Origin: Eleusine coracana subsp. coracana
Taxonomy: Eukaryota > Streptophyta > Magnoliopsida > Poales > Poaceae
Direction of reading: 5' to 3'
Assembly: GCA_032690845.1 (NCBI GenBank)
Contig: CM064424.1
Span: 46,017,511 to 46,081,510 of the forward strand
DNA length: 64,000 nt
Shown here: piece by piece, positions 1-10,600 of the stretch
Numbering within the stretch: the first letter of the stretch is position 1
How the letters are laid out: the number at the start of each line of letters is the position of its first letter
Program-made: the position numbers and the translations under genes
Notes under the pieces: model-generated
Told to the model about the DNA's origin: nothing
The model's database searches: none
What the model saw: the letters and a program-made list of their open reading frames with translations, nothing else

Positions 1-258
1 GATCTGATTAATTAATCTAGAAGGTAGATTATTATAATCCAATAATCTATTATAGATATGCTTATTTTAGATTATTTTGGACAAAAACTCACTATCCATG
101 CTAAGTTGATCTTCTTACATCAAAAAGAACTTGATCTAGCTTAAATAATCTAGGGAAATAAATATTTCTTTCAGATTAATTAATTTAACTTAAATAATTC
201 AAATTAAATAATCTAGCACTATAATCCAAATTAATTAATCAGAAAACAAACAGGCCCT
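1..258. mobile_element. Right end of an AT-rich MITE, cut by the window edge
   Basis: The stretch is made of short repeated words such as aataatctag and ttaattaatc, and it ends in cagaaaacaaacaggccct. That resembles the terminus of grass MITEs whose ends read as a GGGCCTGTTTG-type inverted repeat with AATCTA-rich interiors. Only one end is inside the window, so neither the second terminal repeat nor a target duplication can be checked. The family assignment is inference. Confidence 0.4.
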
Positions 259-1130
259 ATGTCACAGACAACTTTTTTGTCATAGAACTAGCTAGTGACG
301 TATGAGATCTGCTGATTAATTTATGATATAATCAATGTCAAATTCTTTGGTTCGTTCGTATTATGTGGAAAAAAAAACAGCCAAACTATGTATGCAAAGT
401 AACAATTTAGAACATTGGATTACGATTATTACTATGACGCCGGTACAATTCACTGCCTCGATCTTGCACTTTCTATCCTGCCAACAGGAAAGACAAAACG
501 CATTCGTGACAAAATTACTCTTGAGGTCGAGGAGATAATAATCAAGAATGGTTAATATTAGTTTAGGCCTATGCTTAGGGGAAGATAAAAATAAGCTGTA
601 TCAAGAAACAAGAAAGTAGCTGGCCACCTAATCCCAGTGTTCATCGTACATGGTTCAATGCTGCCGTACCCTTTCTTTTAGCATTGCGAAGGTACTCCTG
701 GCACCCTCATCACCATGGAAGAAAATAAACAAAAGAACTATTCCACACTGTACGGTACCAGGCACTTCCACTCTGTCACAAGCCAAGTTACAAGTTCAAG
801 AAATATTAGTACAATCTTTTATTCATTCTCGTGATAATTCCGGACGTGATCTTGCGTGTGGGTCCGTCCATTCTTGCATTATGTTACTAACTGCTAACTA
901 ACTACGGTTGATCACGAAATTAAATACACACAGGCTACTGAAAGTGCGGAGCTGGCAGTGGCTGACAACATGACTCCACGGACCAGAGGAATGATGCTGG
1001 GCCCATTAGACAGGGAGACACTCGACATAATATAAGAAGCATTAGCTCATACTGCATTCCCGTGAATAATTCTGCAGCACACCATTGTACAAGGCTAGCT
1101 ACAGCTGTACATGGTAGCTCCAAACAACAA
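259..1130. other. Intergenic region upstream of the SAUR gene
   Basis: I see no supported gene here. Short open frames exist on both strands but show no recognisable motif. The part next to the TATA box at 1131 is presumably the SAUR promoter, but I could not pick out a convincing auxin-response element by eye. Confidence 0.4.
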
Positions 1131-1137
1131 TATAAAG
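1131..1137 (+). promoter_or_regulatory. TATA box of the SAUR gene
   Basis: The sequence tataaag lies about 160 bp before the SAUR start codon. This spacing fits a 5' leader of roughly 130 bases. The call rests on motif and position only. Confidence 0.55.
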
Positions 1138-1293
1138 AGAGCCGAATGCTCACATGCTTTGATCCCCCGATCTCTCCTATTTTCTTGGTTGCACTGTGCC
1201 AAGAACGCCAAGAACTCGTTTCCAAATCTTTCATCAATCCACCACTTGTTTCATTGGGAAACAAGAAAGATTTCTTAGATTTTGTACGTGGCG

Positions 1294-1734
1294 ATGATGA
1301 CCATGGGCTACTTCCGGACGCCGAGGCGGCTGTACGGGAGCAGCAAACCGGAGCGGGAGCTCCGCCGCCGCGAGAGCCTGCGCGGTCTGCTCGTCGACGA
1401 CACCACCGGCGAGGCGGCTGCGGCGGCGGGCGCGGTGCCCAAGGGTTACTTCGCGGTGTACGTCGGCGAGGACGCTCGGCGGTTCGTGGTGCCGACGAGC
1501 TATCTCCGGCAGCCGGCGTTCAGGGAGCTCATGGAGCTCGCCGCCGAAGAGTTCGGATTCGGCCAGGCCGGCGGGCTCCGCATCCCGTGCCGCGAGGAGG
1601 ACTTTGAGGCCGTTGTCGCCGCGCTTGAGGCGGAGTCGAGGCGCGGTGGCGGCGCCAGCAGCCGTCGAGGAGCGGCGCCGGGAACGACAACGCGGTGGTC
1701 GAGACTAGCTGGATCGTCGTCGCGTTGTAGCTAG
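1294..1734 (+). CDS. SAUR-family (small auxin-up RNA) protein, intronless
   Basis: This is a 146-residue protein of the SAUR family (auxin-inducible domain). Known members act downstream of auxin, and several inhibit PP2C.D phosphatases and so promote acid growth at the plasma membrane. The core runs from about residue 48 to 111: PKGYFAVYVGED, RRFVVPTSYL, then FRELMELAAEEFGF and LRIPCREEDFEAVV. This is the standard SAUR pattern. The N-terminus (1-47) is arginine- and alanine-rich, and the C-terminal 35 residues are low-complexity Arg/Gly/Ser. I start at the ATG at 1294; further in-frame ATGs at 1297 and 1303 are possible. The frame is open upstream without an ATG. There is no intron, as is usual for SAURs, and a TATA box lies 160 bp upstream. 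Third positions are mostly G or C, as in many grass genes. The family call is firm; the individual member cannot be named. Confidence 0.93.
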   Translation: MMTMGYFRTPRRLYGSSKPERELRRRESLRGLLVDDTTGEAAAAAGAVPKGYFAVYVGEDARRFVVPTSYLRQPAFRELMELAAEEFGFGQAGGLRIPCREEDFEAVVAALEAESRRGGGASSRRGAAPGTTTRWSRLAGSSSRCS

Positions 1735-2970
1735 CTAGCTCTTTTCGTCTTGTCTTGTCACTGAAGAAGAATTGTTTGGTTCTTTCAATGTGGTGACTGA
1801 GCGGTAGATAGATGATGTATCAGGCATTTTTCTCTTCCTCTTCTACTCTTTTTTTTTTCCAGTGACTCTGAAACTGAAATGAAAGCAGGAAATTTTTCAA
1901 GTCCTCTGGTTCATTGGAAACTTTTATCCGTATTTTCTTATGGTCAATTTATGGAAAAAAAAAAGAATTGGGGCTTTCGATTTCATCCATGTAGGTGTTG
2001 ATCGCTTCTGCTGAGCTTGCCTATAGCGTCTCGATTATTCATTTGTGTACGCCAACGGGCATATCAAGAGAATGAAAATCCATGAAGTCGCTGTTATGAG
2101 CTAGTATATCGCTTAGAGTTTTGGAATCAGTGCATGTGGATCGTCTCGAGTGATAATTCTGCAGTGAAACATAATGCAACCCGCATGTGAGTGGGCTGTC
2201 ACGGCTAAAATAAGCCTTGTATTTGTCTTCAAAAAAATCATTTTTGCAATTATTACTTCGATTAATGTTGAGATTCGGCACTGCAAGTTGGAAAAACCAC
2301 CTATTATATACACTGCATACAAGCATTTCATTATATTTAAATGTCAAAGACTACCACTAAATTAAGTATGAAAGGTCTACTCTCTATCTTGAAACAATTA
2401 CGACTACATATGTTTGATCAAATTCAAACTTTTTAAATTTTGACTAACAGCTTTTATAAAAAATGCATTGGTTTCACTGAGCCTAGTAGTAATAATAGGT
2501 GTCATCTCTTACGGCTGCAGCTGTTGGTTGCTACCAGTTGCTTGCTTTGTCTACTTCCTTTGGCGGAGCACAGATGAGATGAAATTTTAGGGGGACAGAG
2601 GAATGATAAAAAAAAGAAATTACAAATTACTAACATGTAGAAAAGATCGCATATCCATATCACATTGTTTTAATAATAGTACAAGTAACGAACCTGATTG
2701 GGCGTACTACTAGTCAATTATTAAACAAATAAATAACATGCAACAAAAAACTGCATGTGCTTATATTTTTTCCAATAAATAATAGCACAAGTAATGGTAA
2801 TTAGAAAAATAATTATCCTGATCGGAACGTCCTGCTAGTCAATTTATTCTAGGCCTTGTAGTTGGATTATTCTAGTCAATTTATTCTTGGCCAGGTGTAT
2901 ATACGATGATAAATTGCTAATCGCCCAAGTAATAGTAAATGGCTAATCAGAATTTTCAATAGACACAACG
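1735..2970. other. AT-rich intergenic region downstream of SAUR
   Basis: No gene is supported. The first ~200 bp are the likely 3' untranslated region. A short near-duplicate containing ctagtcaatttattct occurs around 2835 and again around 2873. The rest is unassigned AT-rich sequence, probably old repeat debris. Confidence 0.4.
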
Positions 2971-3627
2971 TCTAGGACTTGCTTGGGTGAGAGACCGGGT
3001 GGTGCTAGAGTCGGACTGCTCAGAGCTTGTTAGGGGCCTGGAGAGGAAGGGGACACCACGGTCAGAGTTTGTGCTTCCAGTGGGAGGAGATTCAACGGCT
3101 ATGTAGCTGTTTGCCTGGGGGTAGAGATCCGGGCTATTAGGAGGGAGCAAAATCATGTTGCACATGAGCTGGCACAGTTAGCAACGTGCACAACACATAT
3201 GGCTATGTGGCGAGCGCGGAGTTCTAGCTATATCGAGCAACTGGTTGCTCAAGAATGTAATTGTTTCTTTGAGTAATCAATAAAAGCTCCCTCTTAATTC
3301 GCAAAAAGCGAAAGGGGCTTCAGCCCAATGGTTGAGGCTCTGAGTAGCATCTCTTCAGGTCTCGAGTTCGATTCCCGTTAAAAGCGAATTTTGGAATTTG
3401 AAGTTAAAAAAATCCCCTCGCCCTCCCAGTGCCAAAGCACACGGTAAAGACTCGCGTCACAGCTTACAGGCCAGCTGAGTCCCGGTGTATGAACTGGGAG
3501 TGGGGTTCGGGGGTTTTCTCGATCTGCATGAGAAGGTTTTCTTCTTAAAAAAGTCCGAGGGCCGTCATACCCCTGCAGGTCGAGTTTTTTTAATTCGCAA
3601 AAAAAAAAACCATCTAGGACTTGCTTG
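2971..3627 (+). mobile_element. 5'-truncated LINE (L1-like) 3' end, with target-site duplication
   Basis: The plus strand from about 3140 to 3275 reads RREQNHVAHELAQLA, then MAMWRARSSSYIEQLV and a stop. This matches the C-terminus of the RNase H-like domain found at the end of plant L1-type LINE polyproteins. Short 3' sequence and an A-rich tail follow. The fragment is bracketed by a 15-bp direct repeat, tctaggacttgcttg, at 2971-2985 and 3613-3627, the expected target-site duplication. The tail is interrupted by a later SINE insertion (3308-3589). What remains is only the 3' end, which is typical 5' truncation. Confidence 0.75.
3308..3589 (+). mobile_element. tRNA-derived SINE nested in the LINE tail
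   Basis: A polymerase III A-box-like sequence (tcagcccaatgg, about 3319-3330) is followed by a B box (gagttcgattcc, about 3364-3375). The ~280-bp body ends in a T/A-rich tail. A 14-bp direct repeat, ttaattcgcaaaaa, flanks it at 3294-3307 and 3590-3603. This is a good target-site duplication and shows insertion into the A-rich end of the older LINE. The tRNA-like head does not fold as a complete tRNA, so this is a SINE and not a tRNA gene. Confidence 0.75.
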
Positions 3628-4639
3628 CACTTTGTGTAGTGTTGGTCAAACGGGCCGTGCATCAGCCCGAGTATGGTAGGGCTCGTGCTATTTCATGTCC
3701 GGGCTCACGGTCTCATGCTGCGGGTCTTGCTTGACAAAGGAAGCCGTCCACGGATTGGTACAGACACGATTTGTTTCTCTTTAAATAAAATACAGATTTC
3801 ATAATGGGCTGTAAAGTTGTAATGTACCGTCGTTGGTTAGCAAGGTTAATCAATTCCGTTGTTGCGACTCTCCACTCAAGGTACAGACTAGAGCGCATGT
3901 ACTCATCAAGCTGCCACGACTAGAGTATAAAATTGCCGCATAGAGCCCCGTTATTATGAGTCGAGAAGCTAAACTTTGAGCTAAGCAACATAAAAGAAAA
4001 CCAATGATCGGAGGAGTACGGCCCTATCCCGGACGCCAAGCATAAAGATTACGGATGTACATATTTTTACAAACACAAAACCAAAGATGTTAAAAAGACA
4101 TACTCCCTCCATCCGCTAATTCCTGTCGTTTTCGACAGCCCATTTTAACTGAAAAAATAACTAGCTGCTGATGCCCAAATGACATCATCTAAAAATCAGA
4201 GGGAATACATGGATCAGGAGGATTAGCTATGAAATAAATTCTGTACCCGCCATTCAATTACATTACAGAAATCTAGGCACGCACAAATGGCCAATCTTCG
4301 CACTATGAAACCTCTAAATCGTCTGCCTACATCAACCTGATCCATTCTGCACTCAGTCTCTACGCAATTAGGGCTATGATTGCAATGTGTTAAGAATGAA
4401 GATTGGCTTTTCTACCACAAAAGTTTCACATTGCTACACTGTAAAGACATCATACCGCTGAGAGACTCACTAGTACATAACTACACTATAGTCAGTTTAT
4501 CACCAGAGCCAACAAAAAGAACTGTACATGGAATTGGGAGCTAAACCAACTAACCCCTAGAGTCAGCTAACAGTTCCATTCTTCCCACTCATGGGAAGAA
4601 CAGATAATCTAGCCTCAGCACCCGTTACATCTGGTTCGA
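3628..4639. other. 3' flank of the HOS15-like gene
   Basis: No gene is supported. The part next to 4640 is presumably the 3' untranslated region of the minus-strand WD40 gene. Around 4104 there is a single tactccctccatccg, which looks like one end of a degraded Stowaway-type MITE; I find no matching second end. Confidence 0.4.
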
Positions 4640-7600
4640 CTACATCCTGAAATCCATGACACAGACGGTGTTATTGGAGAAACAGGCTGCAATCTTGCTG
4701 CCTTCTTTATTCCAGCACACTTCAAAAATGCCGCCAGTCCCTCTGAATGTCTTGAGGATCCTGCCTTCTTTCACCGACCAAATATGTAGACATTGATCCA
4801 GGGACCCACTTGCTAAATATTCGCCATCAGGGCTAAATGCAACAGAATACACTGGTTGCCTTCAATCATTGAGTAAATTGAGATCAGCACAAAGGAACAA
4901 AATGGTATAAAAACAAAATCTTTTCTTGGTATCAGTACCTATGTCCAGCCAAGCTGTACAGAAGTCGTCCTTGCTCTACTTCCCAAAGCTTGATAGAAGA
5001 ATCAAAAGATGCGCTACATGTAAAATAAATCAGTGTCAGCTGAAGAATATGCTGAGGACTGAGATGAGTAAATCAAGATACCAAACATCAGGGGAAAGTG
5101 TGAAGCAGCTAAGTTATTTTGAAGCAAGGAAATTCTTGCATTTAACTAAATAATACTATATATGCCTATTACAACAACCTTATCTGTCTATATGAGGAAT
5201 CAGCCAAGGCGGTAACAAAAACAAAGTAGCTAGAATTACTAAGTGTTTGCACAAAACACATGTCTGTAGACACTTTCTGGTCCGCCATATATAATAAAAA
5301 TATATCATAAATCTAGAAGACAGAACTAAAATGGCTTGTTTGCAGTGTAGTAGATCTGCCACATTTCAAAGGACGACTTTTATTGAGTCCAGTATCTATG
5401 ATTTTTCATTGATTTCAAATTATTTACCTCGCCAAAAGCAACTGTTGATTGGGATTGTTGGTTCCTGGGCCTGTTGGGCTCCATCGAATAGTGTATATTT
5501 CCTGCAAAATACATTTAACAGATTACAGATAGTTACATAGGTGAAGCCATCAAGGATGAGGTTGGATTAGCAAACCTTGGAATGATCCTTAAAATCATAT
5601 ACACATTTTTCCTGCTTCATACTCCATATCTGCCAATACAGAACACAGAAAGGGTGAGAGGCTATATTACAGAACACAGGAAGACCACAACAATACAACA
5701 GAAGCTGTGAACAGTGCCATAAGGTTAATCAGTTAAATATATCTGTCGACCCCCCAATTTTTGCCGATGATCCGGCCCATATGTAGAAGTAGGCCCATTA
5801 GGGTTCAATTCAGATGTTACTTGGATTACACAGTAGAAGATAGCTAAGGAAGTTAGAGATAGAGTCAGAATCTTGCCTAATCTCTATGGCGGTTCCTAGA
5901 CTACAAATATGTAAATCCCCCAATGAGGACATTAGGTGATCACGTGTTAACCCTAGAACTCGGTGCATCACGCACCACATTCTACATCTACAAAGGCAAT
6001 ACAAGAAGAACTGGATGTAGGGTTGTTATTCTTTGGGAGACCCAAACCAGTATAAATCGTGAGTCCCCTTTGACATTGATCTCGTCGAAGTTGTTTCCCC
6101 TTGATCCGATCTAAAATATTTGCCAACCTCTTTTCGAGCATCGACAATATCCATTAGCTACTTCAATATCAATATTTTCTGAGTCCATAGAAAAGCATGT
6201 ATTTGACCCTTCAGGCCTCAGATGCTGGATAACTGTTTTGTCTTACCCTATAGGCTGGTTCTATCAGCTTTCACCGCATTGGAGGAAACAGTTTTTGCTG
6301 GTTCTTCAAAAAATTGTTTTATTTCACTTACATTTGGCCCTGAAGCCTAAAGATTAAAAACTAGATTGAATAAATTAAATTTTAGGCATGTAGGCCCCAT
6401 CGAATTTAGTGCCCCCAAAAAACAAACTCCAACGCTGGTATGGGCGTTAACATGTTGTCTTACAGAACAAAAAGGTGATATGGGCAGTAATATGGTGTGA
6501 ATGCTAAGAAAACCTGCTCAATTTAAAATGTCCATGGTACCATGGTACTGAATATTAAGGGCATCAGGCAGATGGTTTTGTAGCTGGACTCTGTTGAAAA
6601 ATGAAGCAACCATTGTATAAGGAATTAAGGTACAAAGGCAAGGAGTGGCAATACACCGCCTCACAACACCTATGCTATGCCTAGAGCTGATAAAATGACC
6701 TAACTCAACAGCACATGCATAACGCTCTTCCTGATCGACAATCACTACTGCTCCCTTCCCTGTTTTAGATCTACCGCTACAGGAGAGAGTGTATAGGGGA
6801 GTTGCTAGCATGGTGGCTTTTTAGCGCCGCTAGCAACTCCCCTCCAACTCTACCATTTTCCTTCGTCAACCCATCCTCTCCTCTCACCATTTTTGCGACC
6901 ACAATTATGCCTTACCATCCTGGCATGCCTTGTCGCCTAGGCGGCACCTTGAAAACTATGGCAACTCTTTTGGTTTTCTTTTTGTGTGTGTGGGTGGGTG
7001 GGTGGGGCTGGAATGAGGTTACCATCAAGCAAGCCTTAAAGATTAGACATCATATATATAGTTACTATGTTTTTAAGGCGGTGAGGTGAGGCGAGGCGTG
7101 GTGACGCCTAGGTGATCATGAGACGAGGCTAGGCGACGCCACACCAGCCTAAGAAATAGGATAACTGAGGCAGGTTGGGGGAAAAAGAAAAAAGAAAAGA
7201 AGCAAAAAGGAAAGGAGAATGGAAAGCACTTGGCCCAGCCCAATAAGCAGCCCATAACTGCCTACAAGGTTGTATTTCCCCTCCACGAACTGCCTCCCCA
7301 GGTTGTATTTCCCTTCCACGAACCGCCTCCCCAGGTCGTATTTCCCCACCACGAACCAGATCGATGTTGCCACCGCTCGATTCAGTGGTGCAGCTCCGCC
7401 CATCTCGCCGCCGTCGCAACTCCTTCTTGCTCTCCCGCAGCCTCCCCTTCTCCCTCTCGCTCCCTCGCTGGTGCCATCCCTTCTTTCCCTCTCCATCGTG
7501 TCGCCACTGCGCCGGTGCTGCCACGCGATTCCAGATCCACGGCCACCTAAGCTTTCCTGCACCTGCTACCAGCACCGAAGCCGACGGGAATGTCTGTGGT

Positions 7601-10600
7601 GACGCTTTTTTTGGCATTCCCGACCTATCCCCCACCCGTTTCTCCTCTCTTCACCCTTCATCCTCTGTTTCACTGCATATTTGGTAAGGCGGCCAGGACA
7701 CCATGGGTTCTCTAAGTGCCTGGACGACTAGGCCACACATTAAAAAACATAGGTTAAACATTACTGAAACTACAATGTATTGCAACGTTAAACAATGAAA
7801 ATCATAATTAACAGTTTGGCATGTTAGTGGCTCCATAGGTACGTTAATTTTAGCAAACTAATATATTACCTTTGCTGTCCAATCATCAGAACATGAAGCC
7901 AACAAAGAACCAGTTGGATCCCACTTGATAGCATTAACTTCACTCTGAAACATGGGACATTGCCATAATGAGATGGTTATACTAGATTCTACAAAGTTAC
8001 AAGACAAGCACAAAACACAACTCTTAATTCGAATGCAAATAATGACATGTCAGTAATAAACAATCAATTTGTGATAACATTCGTTCAATAAACCAGACAA
8101 TATTCCCTCAAAAAAAACAGACTGCAACCACATAGTTTTTCAACAATACAATGTACCTCTGAACAACAGACGATGCTCACAATTCAATGGAATGGACAGT
8201 AAAACTATCAAATTCCTAGTTCTAGAATACTTTCAGCTAAACAGAACAGAGATAATTTTGGGTTGTTGGCCCAAGGCAACCATTCTAACTATCTCAAAGA
8301 AGAATTGCCAGCAACCTTTCAACAAAATTCTAGGAATGAAAAAAGGATACAAGTCGAACAAAGTTGTGATTTGAAATTTTCCAAAGCAAAGATAATATTA
8401 ATAGCATCTTCTGCCGTTCTACACACTACTATAAAGGAAAAGAATTACTACATGATGATACAAGCCTGTAGGAACCAAAAACATTGTAAAAAGTTCTGTT
8501 TTGCATATATTTCAAATTCTGGCCGATGAAATTAATTAAATGTCAGTACAAAGAGAATCTTCCATTATTCCTTTTCCTTTGTAAATATTATTCATAATAG
8601 CAATACAAAAAATTCGATGCAGTTTCAAACACATGGATTTTACTGTAATACTGGGGAAAAAGGGGGGTCGACCTGATGACCACTGCATGCTTTAACTGGT
8701 CGTGTTTCCCCAATCTTGCAAACATAGATCATGTTGTCAGTTGAGCATGTTGCAAAGGAGTTATTGTTTCACCAATCAACATCTAGTGTTGGAGCTACAT
8801 GAAAATAGCGACAACTTTTAGAGCTGGATTAAAATACATCCAGGCAATACAAAAGAATAATCAGGTAAGAATAGCACCATTCTATCATTTTAATTATACC
8901 TGAATGAAATTCGAATTGCTGCTTACACTCCCATGTTTTTGTATCCCACACAATAGCAGTTTTATCAACGCTACCACTAAGGAGATAATCTCCTTTTTTA
9001 TTCCATTTCAAGGAAAATATAGGTCCCTTGTGTTTGAACAAGGTCTGTTTCAACTCTCCTGATGCAGTCATAAATAAAAGTTAAAAGGATGAGACATAAA
9101 AACAAGCGGATATAAAGTATCTAAGCTGTATACATATGAGACTTCTACAATATTTATAAGAATATATAAGAAGTAACTTATCCTCAAACAAATTTTGCAA
9201 GGAGCATAATGTGCAGGTTATAAACTTCTGTGTGGTGTGAATCAAATACAGCTACCTCACAAATTGCAACAAATAAATAGTACAATTTACAAAAAGGTAA
9301 AGTCATCAGTATGATCATGATGAAATAGCCAGAGCAAACAAAACAGGCATGTAGACGCCATAATTAACTCACCGTCCTTACTCCATATCCTTGCCTGCCC
9401 ATCATAAGAGCCTGTAGCCAGTAGTGTACCTTCACCCTAGATGCAAAGATGGATATGTCAAAGTAAGGAAACCTATGATGCAAATAGTAAGTTGAATGAG
9501 TAATAACTACTAAAAAAGTGAGCAAGTGGTACGGATTGGCAGATGTCTATAAACAGCAAGCATATGACACGATACTCTTGATTGCTTTTCCCTAAACAAG
9601 AAAAAGAACATATGGATGCAAAAGATATTTGCCGCAAGAAAAAAAAACTCACATTCCAGTCAAGTGTGGTGACATCCTTGCTCTTCTCATTAGTTCGACC
9701 TTTAAAATGTTTCAAAACATGAACACCTGGAGGTGACTGCATGACAGTACCACATGGACCATCTGGAATTGTCCAGATCCTAGCGGTCGAGTCTCCTGAC
9801 CTAGCGAGTTCAAAATAGCAATACAAGTTAGAGAGTCTGCATGTAGACAACATACTTGGTAACTTTGCATATACAGACAAATATCCACGGAAACTACAGG
9901 CTGTGTACATATAATTAGCAAAATAATAAAACCAAAGCCACCAAGCCCAGGTCAACGGGGGTCTACATACAGGGAACATGGGACATGGGATACCACCTAC
10001 CAAAAATGTGGCATGATGAGACGCTGGTTTAGGACAAGGTTTGTGAGCCAAAGACTTATAAAGTGAGAAGGTAGCATGCTAGAATAGGATCAAACAAATA
10101 CGCCATACTATTGATGTATTATTGTTGTACGAGGGCACTGTCACTGTTACCCTGTACGCCTTTTTTTGTGTACAAACCTCAGTATCAGCCCGTTGCAGTA
10201 GCCCCAAGGTAAATAGAACTAGCTACGTGACTCTTCCAGCGTTGCTCCTGCCAATCTATATTGCCAACTTCGTGACTACCGTTATTGGTGATTTATCAGC
10301 ACCACGCCTGCTACTTCTTGGCGCACTGCATCAACCTATGACACCTTTGTGTTATGCCAAGCCTCGCATGACATCCCGCTGTGCCTCACCTCTAGCCCGT
10401 CACTGCCTAGGTTCCGACCAGTGCTGTTGTAATATTCCTTGTCCCAAATTAGCGACTAAATCTATGGCCAAAGTGATAACATAGCAAGAGACCCGCATCT
10501 TCCCCTACCCGCGGTTTGGGACGACACACCAAAGGCAGGGAAGGTAGAATTGTCCCGCAAAGCGTGCGACTTTGATTCAAACAGGATCAATATAGAAGGG

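Noticed and set aside
1062..1607. 181-codon plus-strand frame overlapping the SAUR gene
   Set aside because: It is the +1 shadow of the SAUR coding region; only the SAUR frame has a family domain.
3308..3400. Possible tRNA gene
   Set aside because: A and B boxes are present, but no acceptor stem or full cloverleaf; flanking duplications and tail show a SINE.
7129..7687. Open frames of 105-168 codons in intron 10 of the HOS15-like gene
   Set aside because: They lie inside a repeat element, overlap on both strands and have no domain. The host gene splices across the region cleanly.
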